Assembly: GCA_038230035.1 (NCBI GenBank)
Contig: JBBRNX010000021.1
Span: forward strand, 1 to 54,582
Reading direction: 5' to 3'
Length of the DNA stretch: 54,582 nt
From: Gaiella sp038230035
Lineage (GTDB): Bacteria > Actinomycetota > Thermoleophilia > Gaiellales > Gaiellaceae
A program made the translations under genes and the position numbers. Below are positions 9,652 to 18,500 of the stretch, piece after piece. The notes beneath the pieces are model-generated. The model was not told where the DNA came from and did no database searches. It was given only the letters and a program-made list of their open reading frames with translations. The stretch's first letter is position 1. Every line of letters starts with the position of its first letter.

Positions 9652-9710
9652 CCCTCGATCGTACTCCGTCTTCCCTGAACGCTGCGACTGTGACGTCGTA
9701 CACTCGGGCC

Positions 9711-12700
9711 GTGATTCGGAAGACCGTGACTCTCGTCTTCTGCGACGTGACGGGCTCGACGGCGCTCGGCGAAGCGCTCGATGCCGAGACCGTCCGTGGG
9801 ATCATGTCGCGGTTCTTCGCCACGGCGCGCACCGTCCTCGAGCGGCATGGCGGAACGGTGGAGAAATTCGTCGGTGATGCGGTCATGGCCGCGTTCGGCA
9901 TCCCGGTCGTCCACGAGGACGATGCGCTGCGTGCGGTTCGGGCGGCGATCGAGCTGCGTGGTGCCCTGATCGCTCTCAATGCGGAGCTCCAGCGCGACTT
10001 CGGGGTCCGGATCGCGGTTCGCACCGGCGTCAACACCGGCGAGGTGGTTGCCGGTGATCCGTCGCTCGGGCAGGACTTTGCGACCGGCGAGGCGGTCGTG
10101 CTCGCACAGCGACTGGAAAGCGCGGCCGACTCCGACGAGATCCTGCTCGGGGACGCGACGTACCGGATCGTGCGGAACGCGGTCACAGTCGAGCGGTTGG
10201 CGCCCGTCGAGGTCAAGGGGCGCGCGGCACCGGTCGGCGCGTGGCGGTTGCTCGACGTCGAAGAGGTAGCTGGCCGGCGTCTCGATACCCCTCTCGTCGG
10301 TCGTGTCGCCGAGCTCGAGCTGCTAGTCGAAGCCTTCGGTGAAGCGGTCGCCGAGCGGCGCTGCAAGCTCGTCACCGTCATCGGCGATGCGGGGGTCGGG
10401 AAGTCGCGGCTCGTCGCAGAGCTCGTCGCAGAGGTCGAGGACGAGGCGCTCGTCCTGCAGGGGCGGTGTTTGCCGTATGGACGCGGGATCACGTACTGGC
10501 CTCTCGTGGAGATCGTGCGGACGGCCGCGGGCATCGCGCCGGAGGACGGAGCCGGAGCCGCGCGGGAGAAGATCGCCGCACTGCTCGAGGGCGACCCGGA
10601 TGCGGATCTCGTCGCGGAGCGGGTCGCCGATGCCGCCGGTCTGGGCGAGAGCGGGGCACGAAGCGAGGAGCTGTCGTGGGCTGCTCGGCGCCTGCTCGAG
10701 GTGGTCGCGCGACGGCGGCCGCTGCTCGTTGTGATCGACGACGTCCAATGGGGAGAGGAGACGCTGCTCGACCTCGTCGACTATCTCGCCGGCTGGACAC
10801 GGGACGCGCCGATCCTCATCTGCTGTCTCGCCCGCCCGGACCTCCGCGACGTACGGCCGCTGTGGCGTGACGCGATCGTGGTCGAGCTCGAGCCGCTCGT
10901 CGGCGACGAGGTACGGCGGCTCATCGCCAACGCGCTCGGCTCGGTAGACGATCTCGCCACGGATGAGATCGTGCGCCTCGCGGAAGGCAACCCGTTGTTC
11001 GCCGAGGAGATCGCGCGGATGCTCGTCGATGACGAGTCGCTGGTGCAGTCCGGCGGCAGCTGGCGCCTCGCCCGAGATGTGGCTCGACTACGGCTGCCGG
11101 CGACGATCCAGTCGGTGCTCGCGGCGCGCCTCGACCGGCTGCCGGTTGGCGAGCTCGCAGTCCTGCAACGCGCGGCGGTGATCGGCCAGGAGTTCTGGTG
11201 GGGCGCCGTGACCGATCTCTGCCCGGAGGACGAGCGGCCGCTGGTCGCGGGTTGGCTCCACGCGCTCGTGCGTCGACAGCTGATCCGGCCGCATACGAGC
11301 GCGCTCGCCGGAGAGGACAACTTCCGTTTCGGGCACATCCTCGTCCGGGACACGGCGTACGAATCGATCCCGAAGCGGCAGCGGGCCGACCTGCACGAAC
11401 GTCTTGCGGAGTGGATCGAATCGCGGGCGGCGGACAGCCAGCAGAGCTACGACGAGATCCTCGGCTACCACCTCGAGCAGGCGTTCCGCTATCGCGTCGA
11501 GCTCTCGCCTGTCGACGATGCGGCGAGAGCCGTGGCAGTGCGCGGCGGCGCCTGGCTCGCCGTGGTGGGCCGGCGGGCGCTCGCGCGGAGCGACGTTCCC
11601 GCCGCGGTCAGCCTGCTCGAGCGGGCGGTTTCCCTACTGGACGGTGGTGGAGTCGATCGCACCGACGTCATGGTCGACCTAGGCAGGGCGCTGCGCGATC
11701 GCGGTGACCTGCAGGAGGCCGACGCCCAGCTCGCCTCGGCGATCGAGACTGCCGAGGCCGCCGGAGATCTACTCCTAGCCGAGCGAGCCCGCGTCGAGCG
11801 GTCCGACCTCCGTCTCAACCTCGACGCCGGGACCGACCTCGAGGGTGTGCTCGCGCTCGCGGAACGGGCAATCGCGATGTTCGAGCAGGCCGGAGACGAG
11901 CAGGGGCTCGCCCGCGCGTTGCGGCTCGTGGCCGACGTGCACTGGGCGCGCTGCCGGCTAGCGGCGCGGAAGGAGGTGCTCGAGCGGGCTCTCGTGCACG
12001 CGAGGCGGGCCGGAGATCCACGTGAGGTCCGTGAGATCTCGGTCGGGCTCTGCGGCGTCGCCCTGTTCGGGCCCATGCCGGTGGAGGAAGGGATCACCTA
12101 CTGCCGGCGGATCCTCGAGCAGGCGGCCGACGATCTGCGCCTGCAGGCGTTCGTCCAGAACGACCTTGCCGTGCTGGTCGCCTCGCAGGGAGGATTCGAT
12201 GACGCCCGAGCCTTGCTCGCACGCGCACGGACCCTCTTCGACGAGCTCGGCGTCGGCCCGCGACCGGGGGCGATGTACACCGCTCTCGTCGAGCTGCTCG
12301 CCGACGAGCCGGCCGCGGCGGAGCACGAGTTGCGCATCAGCTACGAGGAGCTCGAGCGACGCGGCGAGCGCTCCTGGCTGTCGACGACGGCGGCGCTTCT
12401 CGCTCGTGCGCTCTTCGAGCAGGGCCGGCTCGAAGAGGCCGAGCGGTACATCGTCGTCAGCGAAGAGTCCACGGCCCGAGAGGACGTCGCGACGCAGGTG
12501 ATCTGGCGGTCGACGCGGTCGCGAATCCTCGCGCAACAGGGGGATCCGGAACCGGCCTTGGAGCTCGCGCACGAGGCTGTCGAGCTCGCAGGCGAGACGG
12601 ACTGGCTCGAGCTGCACGCGGGGGCGCTCGTCGATCTCGCGGCGGTGCTCGCCGCCCGCGGAGACCCGGAGGACGCCGAACCGCATCTGAGACGGGCCAT

Positions 12701-12800
12701 CTCGCTCTACGAGCAAAAGGGGAACGTCGTTTCGGTTGAGAGGGCTCGGACGCACCTCGACCTGCTGTCAGGGCTTGACGTTCGACCGCCGACGCGTTAG
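9711..12800 (+). CDS. Cyclase-homology / AAA ATPase / TPR protein, cyclase site degenerate
   Basis: A 1029-residue paralogue of the protein at 1720 without the zinc ribbon. The cyclase-homology domain (about 4-175) keeps the metal Asp12 (FCDVTGST) and KFVGDAVMAAFG. However, the motif that reads GDAVNVAARLE in the paralogue is GEAVVLAQRLE here: the base-specifying Asp became Glu and the transition-state Asn became Val. The ATPase domain is intact (P-loop GDAGVGKSR near 225, Walker B VVIDDVQW near 338), and a long TPR-like C-terminal half follows. GTG 9711 is preferred over GTG 9690 because TACACT (9699-9704) ends 6 nt before it. Confidence 0.86.
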   Translation: MIRKTVTLVFCDVTGSTALGEALDAETVRGIMSRFFATARTVLERHGGTVEKFVGDAVMAAFGIPVVHEDDALRAVRAAIELRGALIALNAELQRDFGVRIAVRTGVNTGEVVAGDPSLGQDFATGEAVVLAQRLESAADSDEILLGDATYRIVRNAVTVERLAPVEVKGRAAPVGAWRLLDVEEVAGRRLDTPLVGRVAELELLVEAFGEAVAERRCKLVTVIGDAGVGKSRLVAELVAEVEDEALVLQGRCLPYGRGITYWPLVEIVRTAAGIAPEDGAGAAREKIAALLEGDPDADLVAERVADAAGLGESGARSEELSWAARRLLEVVARRRPLLVVIDDVQWGEETLLDLVDYLAGWTRDAPILICCLARPDLRDVRPLWRDAIVVELEPLVGDEVRRLIANALGSVDDLATDEIVRLAEGNPLFAEEIARMLVDDESLVQSGGSWRLARDVARLRLPATIQSVLAARLDRLPVGELAVLQRAAVIGQEFWWGAVTDLCPEDERPLVAGWLHALVRRQLIRPHTSALAGEDNFRFGHILVRDTAYESIPKRQRADLHERLAEWIESRAADSQQSYDEILGYHLEQAFRYRVELSPVDDAARAVAVRGGAWLAVVGRRALARSDVPAAVSLLERAVSLLDGGGVDRTDVMVDLGRALRDRGDLQEADAQLASAIETAEAAGDLLLAERARVERSDLRLNLDAGTDLEGVLALAERAIAMFEQAGDEQGLARALRLVADVHWARCRLAARKEVLERALVHARRAGDPREVREISVGLCGVALFGPMPVEEGITYCRRILEQAADDLRLQAFVQNDLAVLVASQGGFDDARALLARARTLFDELGVGPRPGAMYTALVELLADEPAAAEHELRISYEELERRGERSWLSTTAALLARALFEQGRLEEAERYIVVSEESTAREDVATQVIWRSTRSRILAQQGDPEPALELAHEAVELAGETDWLELHAGALVDLAAVLAARGDPEDAEPHLRRAISLYEQKGNVVSVERARTHLDLLSGLDVRPPTR

Positions 12801-12835
12801 ACCCGCACCTACACCACTGCGGAGAGGAGCCGGTG

Positions 12836-13192
12836 ATGCCGGTCGATTACAGCCAGGTCAAGCCCGACGATGTGCGGAGATTCCTCGACGATGCGGCTAA
12901 GGACTCGGAGGTGCGGGCGAACCTCGTCAATCTGCCGCCTACCGGGCTCCGGAAGCTGTTGAAGGGATACAACGTCGTCGTCAGCGGGAGTGAGAAACTT
13001 CCGGCTCCCCCGAGGAGGATCCCGACACGAGCCCAGTGCACGGAACTGATCGGGATCTTCGGGTTGGATGACGAGTTCGCGGAGGCGATGTATTCACGGG
13101 CGAGCTCGTCGCTCGCGCCGCTGATCATGGTGATCGGTCACGCCATGCCGCTTCATGCGACGGTTGATAGCGAGGTCGCAGCTGCGGGCTAG
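12836..13192 (+). CDS. Putative modified-peptide precursor (RiPP-like)
   Basis: A 118-residue protein. The N-terminal two thirds are charged and helical (DDVRRFLDDAAKDSEVRANL, then TGLRKLLKGYNVVV), loosely resembling the nitrile-hydratase/Nif11-type leaders of natural-product precursors. The last third is hydrophobic and Ser/Ala-rich (MYSRASSSLAPLIMVIGHAM) and would be the modified part. There is one cysteine. It has a strong Shine-Dalgarno GGAGAGGAG (12821-12829) 6 nt before the ATG, unusual among the leaderless core genes here. The gene overlaps the SagB-type dehydrogenase by 38 bp. I recall paired families named putative modified peptide and putative peptide maturation dehydrogenase; the assignment is inference. 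Confidence 0.6.
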   Translation: MPVDYSQVKPDDVRRFLDDAAKDSEVRANLVNLPPTGLRKLLKGYNVVVSGSEKLPAPPRRIPTRAQCTELIGIFGLDDEFAEAMYSRASSSLAPLIMVIGHAMPLHATVDSEVAAAG

Positions 13193-14375
13193 GCGGACGG
13201 TCTACGTCTTCGTCCACGGTCTCGACACGTCCGTCCCCGACCTCGAGGCGTTCTTCCGTGGCGAGGTGCACGTGGTATCCCAGCACCAGCTCTATGCGAT
13301 CTCGTTGCTCCGTGGCGAGGAGTATCCGGTCACGCGGGAGGAGCTCGACCTCGCCTTCTCGATACCGTCGAACGACTGGGTCGAGGTCGCGGAGGACGAC
13401 CTCGACGCGGCGCTCGAGCTAGGGCGCAAGGGTGTGCTCCTCCTCGACGCAGAAGACGAGGAGCTCGCCGGGTTGCGAGCCCGCGACGAGGTGCTCGGCG
13501 CCTCTGGCTGGAACCTCTATGGCGCGCTCCATTACCTGATGACGAAGTGGAGCGCCGTTGACCTGCGCGCTACTCCCGACGAGGGTGAGTTTCCGCCTAT
13601 CACCGAGCAGACGATCGCCGACTTCGTCACGTTGCGCGGACAGCCCCCGGAACCGTTCCATGCGCTAGAGCAACCGCTCGCGGTGCAGGAGCTGCCACTG
13701 GTCAAGGGCGAGGGGGGCCTCTACGACGCACTATCCGCCAGGAAGACGACACGCGGCTTCGACCGCACTCGGCGCATGACGTCCGAGGAGCTCGCGCTCG
13801 TGCTCTACGAGGTGTGGGGCTGCCACGGCACCGTCCCCGTGTCGGGTGACATCTTCTGCCTCAAGCGGACGAGCCCGTCCGGAGGCTGCATGCATCCGAT
13901 CGAGGTGTACCCGCTCGTGTCGGGCGTCGACGGGGTCGAGCCTGGCCTCTACCACTACAACGGGCGGGATCACACACTCGAGCTGATGGAACTGCTCGAG
14001 GAGAAGGAGGTGATGGCTCTTGCCGCTGACTTCACCTGCGGCCAGAACTACTTCGGGTCGGCGCACGTCAGCTTCGTCATGACCGCCCGCTTCACCCGCA
14101 ACTTCTGGAAGTACCCGAAGCAGCAGAAGGCCTACCCGGTGATCCTGATGGACGCTGCGCACCTGAGCCAGACGCACTATCTCGTTGCCACCGAGCTCGG
14201 ACTGGGCGCCTACGTGACGGTCGCTATCAACGCGCTCGACATCGAGCAGCGCCTCGGGCTCGACGGCGTCCTAGAGGGTCCAGTGGCGATGGCCGGCTGC
14301 GGAAAGCGGCGTCCGACCGGCTCACCGTTCGAGCCGAGCTTCGCGCCGTATGTCCCGCGCGAGACACGGCTCTAG
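13155..14375 (+). CDS. SagB-type nitroreductase, putative peptide maturation dehydrogenase
   Basis: A 406-residue flavoprotein of the nitroreductase superfamily, SagB-like. In thiazole/oxazole-modified peptide pathways SagB oxidises azolines to azoles with FMN. The N-terminal half (to about 190) is a variable region. The nitroreductase domain starts at ARKTTRGFDR and continues through SPSGGCMHPIEVYPLV, GLYHYNGRDH, the long YPVILMDAAHLSQTHYLVATELGLGAY helix region, and a final AMAGCGKR. No YcaO cyclodehydratase or SagC is encoded in the window. The ATG at 13155 lies inside the precursor gene and has no clear Shine-Dalgarno; TTG 13164 is an alternative. Confidence 0.8.
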   Translation: MRRLIARSQLRARRTVYVFVHGLDTSVPDLEAFFRGEVHVVSQHQLYAISLLRGEEYPVTREELDLAFSIPSNDWVEVAEDDLDAALELGRKGVLLLDAEDEELAGLRARDEVLGASGWNLYGALHYLMTKWSAVDLRATPDEGEFPPITEQTIADFVTLRGQPPEPFHALEQPLAVQELPLVKGEGGLYDALSARKTTRGFDRTRRMTSEELALVLYEVWGCHGTVPVSGDIFCLKRTSPSGGCMHPIEVYPLVSGVDGVEPGLYHYNGRDHTLELMELLEEKEVMALAADFTCGQNYFGSAHVSFVMTARFTRNFWKYPKQQKAYPVILMDAAHLSQTHYLVATELGLGAYVTVAINALDIEQRLGLDGVLEGPVAMAGCGKRRPTGSPFEPSFAPYVPRETRL

Positions 14376-14422
14376 CCACGTGTTACTCCGCGGTGATTCC
14401 CCAGGGCGAGCCAAATGGACGC

Positions 14423-14992
14423 TCAACGATCGAGTGCTGCGACGACTGCGGCGACATTCGCCTGCCAGATTTCCTCGGGCACGGGCGGGAGGATGTCGTC
14501 CCAGATGGCAGCGAAGCTGCCGATCAGCTGTGGGATGCGGGCTGGTCGTGCGATGAACCACCAGTGCAGGTGCTCGCCGCCGTCACCCCAGCGACACACA
14601 TGGACGCGCCCGATCTCGCCGATCGAGCGGATCGCGCGCTCGATTCGCGCGAGCTGGAGGCCGAGGTCGGCGGCGAGCTCGTCGGACAGGTCGCCCGGCT
14701 CGGCGAAATGTGTTCGCGGCTCGAGCAGCATCACGACCGGCAGGCCCGCTGGCTTGCTGAACGAGCGGAGCCGCCAGGCGTCGGTCGTCCAGACGTACTC
14801 GCTGTCGGGCGCGTCGCAGGAGTGACAGTCGACGGCGCCAGCGCCGTGGCGTGGCTCCTCCTGGTCAACCGGCGGTCGCAGTGCGCGGGGCCGCATGTCG
14901 CCGTCGAACGGGAACGTGTCCCACTCCTCCACGGGCGGCATCCGTAACCCGCCGGCGACTCGTGCGAACATCTCTTCGGGAGTCTCCGGCAC
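14423..14992 (-). CDS. HIT-superfamily protein
   Basis: A 189-residue protein with a HIT-like end motif GEHLHWWFIARP, where the two histidines of HxH are present but the third is replaced. A CHSC pair (VDCHSCDAPDSEYVW) in the first half may bind zinc, as in GalT-like members. These proteins usually act as nucleotide hydrolases or transferases; the substrate is unknown. The GTG start is 6 nt after TACGAT (14999-15004, minus strand). It is divergent from another HIT gene, and the two start codons are only 28 bp apart. Confidence 0.75.
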   Translation of the reverse strand: MPETPEEMFARVAGGLRMPPVEEWDTFPFDGDMRPRALRPPVDQEEPRHGAGAVDCHSCDAPDSEYVWTTDAWRLRSFSKPAGLPVVMLLEPRTHFAEPGDLSDELAADLGLQLARIERAIRSIGEIGRVHVCRWGDGGEHLHWWFIARPARIPQLIGSFAAIWDDILPPVPEEIWQANVAAVVAALDR

Positions 14993-14998
14993 GTGACG

Positions 14999-15014
14999 AT
15001 CGTAGTGCTAGCGT
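14999..15014. promoter_or_regulatory. Back-to-back -10 elements of the divergent HIT genes
   Basis: The minus-strand hexamer TACGAT (14999-15004) and plus-strand TAGCGT (15009-15014) are only 4 bp apart, each 6 nt before its GTG start. The -35 regions must lie within the opposing coding sequences. Confidence 0.6.
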
Positions 15015-15020
15015 CGCCTC

Positions 15021-15485
15021 GTGGAGTGGCCTGCGTCGTTCTATGCCGTCCGCGGCGGCGAGGGTTGCGGCATGTGCGCCGACGGCAGGCCCGACGAGAC
15101 GGCCTGGGGCGTGCGGATCTTCGTGGGGGACGTCTCCGACGCGTACCTCCAGCGGACCGCGATCCAGCGCGGCTACACGATCGTGATCTGGCGAGGCCGT
15201 CACGTTGCGGAGCCGACCGAGCTCGACGAAGACGAAGCAGGCATGTACTGGCGGGAGCTGCTGCAGGTCGGTCGGGCGCTCGAGCGGCACTTCGACCCGG
15301 TGAAGCTGAACTACAACCTGCTCGGCAACTCGCTCCCGCACCTGCACACGCACGTGCTCCCGCGCTACGCGGACGACCCGCGGCCGGGCTGGCCGTTCCC
15401 GTTCCCCGACGACGACCCGCCTGGGTTCGCGCCCGACGAGCTGGCGTCGGACGTCCTCGCGCTGCGCCGACTTCTCGCGGGGTAG
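15021..15485 (+). CDS. HIT family protein
   Basis: A 154-residue histidine-triad protein with the full motif HLHTHVLPRY, the nucleotide-binding and catalytic signature of the Hint/Fhit-like family. An N-terminal CGMC pair may bind zinc. The length is ordinary. The GTG start follows TAGCGT (15009-15014) by 6 nt, so the mRNA is probably leaderless. It lies 20 bp upstream of the inferred start of the Lhr helicase. Confidence 0.87.
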   Translation: MEWPASFYAVRGGEGCGMCADGRPDETAWGVRIFVGDVSDAYLQRTAIQRGYTIVIWRGRHVAEPTELDEDEAGMYWRELLQVGRALERHFDPVKLNYNLLGNSLPHLHTHVLPRYADDPRPGWPFPFPDDDPPGFAPDELASDVLALRRLLAG

Positions 15486-15505
15486 TCGCGAGCTACGCTG
15501 GGTCG

Positions 15506-18500
15506 ACGACGGCACGGACTGATCCCCTCACGAACTTCTCGACCCCTACCCGCGCCTGGTTCGAGCGGGCGTTCGAGGGGTCGACTCCTGCGCAAGCGAA
15601 GGCGTGGCCGGCGATCGCGACCGGCGCGCACGTGCTCGTGCAGGCGCCGACGGGCTCCGGAAAGACGCTCGCCGCCTTCCTCGTCGGCATCGACCGGCTG
15701 ACCGCCGAGCCCGGCGCGGGGCTGCGGCTGCTCTACGTCTCGCCGTTGAAGGCGCTGAACTACGACATCGAGCGGAACCTTCGGGGGCCGCTCGCCGGTC
15801 TCCGCTCGGAGCTGACGGTTGCCGTTCGCACCGGCGACACGCCGCAGCGCGAGCGAGCGCAGATGCTCCGCAAGCCGCCGGACATCCTCATCACGACCCC
15901 GGAGTCGCTCTATCTTCTCCTCACCTCGCAGGGGCGGGAGATGCTGCGCAGCGTCGAGACGCTGATCCTCGACGAAGTACACGCGGTGGCCGGCACGAAG
16001 CGAGGGGCGCACCTCGCGTTGAGCGTCGAGCGGCTGGAGCGGCTGGTCGAGAAGCCCATGCAGCGGATCGCGCTCTCGGCGACACAGCGGCCGCTCGAGG
16101 AGATCGGCCGCTTCGTCTCGGGTGGGCGCCCGATCGAGCTCGTCGACGCCGGCACACGGAAGGAGCTCGACCTCCAGGTCGTGGTTCCAGTGGATGACAT
16201 GCGCGAGCTGCCGAGCACTGGCGGGCTCACGGTGCCGGTACTGGCCGACGGCGTCGAGATGGGGCCTGGCGTCGAGGTCGCGAGCCGCTCGATCTGGCCG
16301 TCGATCTACCCGGCACTGCTCGAGCTCGTGCGCGAGCACCGCTCGACGATCATCTTCGTCAACAACCGGCGTCTGGCTGAACGTCTTGCGCTCAGGATCA
16401 ACGAACTCGCCGGCGAGAGCGTGGCCCGCGCCCACCATGGCTCGCTCGCGCGGGAGCAACGGACCGAGATCGAGGAGTTGCTGAAGCGCGGCGAGATCCC
16501 GTGCCTCGTCGCAACCTCCTCGCTCGAGCTTGGCATCGACATGGGCGCCGTCGACCTCGTGATCCAGGTCGAGAGCCCGAAGTCTGTTGCGCGTGGTCTG
16601 CAACGGATCGGCCGTGCCGGCCACGACCTCGGCTCCGTCTCGAAAGGCCGCATCTTCCCGAAGTTCCGAGCCGATCTGCTGGAGTCGGCGGTCGTGGCGA
16701 AGGCGATGCGCGAGGGGGCGATCGAGGAGACGCAGATCCCGCGCAATCCCCTCGACGTCCTTGCCCAGCAGATCGTCGCAATCTGCGCCGAGGACGAGAT
16801 CGCCGTCGACGACCTGCACGAGCTGGTGATCCGGGCCTATCCCTTCGCCGACCTCTCGCGGGCACAGCTCGAGAACGTGCTCGACATGCTCTCGGGCCGG
16901 TATCCGTCGGACGAGTTCGCCGAGCTGAGGCCGCGGATTGTCTGGGACCGAACCGCCGGCACGATTCGAGGGCGTGACGGCGTGCGCCGGATCGCCGTTA
17001 CGAACGGCGGCACGATCCCCGACCGGGGGCTGTTCGGCGTTTTCCAGGTCACTGACGCTGGAGGCGGGGGTGGGCGCGTCGGCGAGCTGGACGAGGAGAT
17101 GGTCTACGAGGCGCGGGAGGGGCAGACGTTCCTCCTCGGCGCGTCGACCTGGCGGATCGCCGAGATCACGCGCGACCGCGTCCTCGTCACTCCTGCGCCC
17201 GGTGTGCCCGGCGCCGTTCCGTTCTGGAAAGGAGAGGGCATCGGGCGTCCGTACGAGCTCGGAGAGAAGATCGGCCGCGCGTCGCGTGAGCTGGTCGGTC
17301 TTTCAGACAAGAAGGCGGCCGAACGGCTCGGCGGCGAGTACCACCTCGACGAGCGCGCAGCGCGCAACCTGATGACCTTCCTGCGCGAGCAGGCTGCTGC
17401 GACCGGCGTCATCCCGTCCGACCGCACGATCGTCGTCGAGCGCTTTCGCGACGAGATCGGTGACTGGCGCGTCTGCATCCTCACGCCGTTCGGTGCGCGG
17501 GTACACGCGCCATGGGCGATGGCGCTCGCCGCGCGACTTCGCGACTCGCTCGGGCTCGAGGCACAGTCGATCTGGTCGGACGACGGGATCGCCCTACATC
17601 TTCCCGACGCTGACACGCCACCATTGTTCGCCGATCTACTCATCGGCCCGGAAGAGATCGAGGACCTCGTCGTGCAGGAGGTCGGCCAAACTGCGCTTTT
17701 CGGGGCGCGCTTCCGCGAGAACGCAGCCCGCGCGTTACTGATCCCGCGCCGCCGCCCCGGCCAGCGGACCCCACTCTGGCAGCAGCGGCTGAAGGCACAG
17801 TCGCTCCTACAGGTCGCGCGCCGCTACGGCTCATTCCCGATCGTGCTCGAGACCTACCGCGAGTGCCTCCAGGACGTGTTCGACCTGCCCGCGCTGAAGA
17901 GGATCCTGCACGGGCTGCAGACGCGCGAGTTCGATCTCGTCGAGGTCGAGACGCCGTCCGCGTCGCCGTTCGCCTCGTCGCTCCTCTTCGACTACATCGC
18001 GACCTACATGTACGAGGACGACACTCCGTCCGCCGAGCGGCGGGCGCAGGCGCTGTCGCTCGACCGTGACCTGCTGCGGGAGCTGCTCGGGCAGGAGGAG
18101 CTGCGCGATCTGCTCGACCCGGCGGCGCTCGAGGAGGTCGAGGCGTCGCTCCGACCGCGGCCGCGGAACGCCGACGAGCTTGCCGACTTGCTGCGTCGGG
18201 TTGGTGATCTTGCTCCCGAGGAGGCTGACGCGGGTTTCGCCGAGACGCTGATTCGCGAGCGGCGCGCGTTGCGGGTTCGACTGACTGCGGGGGAGCGGCT
18301 GATCGCCGCGGAGGACGCAGGCCGCTACCGGGACGCGTTCGGTGTCATGCCGCCGGGCGGGCTGCCGGAGGCGTTCTTGCAGCCGGTCGATGAGGCGCTC
18401 GTCTCGGTCCTGCTCCGGTTCGCGCGCTCGCGCGGGCCGTTCACGACCGGGGAGGTCGTGACGCGCTATGGCCTCGAACCGCCGGTCGCCGAGGCGCTTC

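Noticed and set aside
9086..10534. N-terminal extension of the HKD protein frame to 831 residues
   Set aside because: It is antisense to the cyclase gene and overlaps the glycosylase; the coupled GTG at 9085 gives a normal-sized protein.
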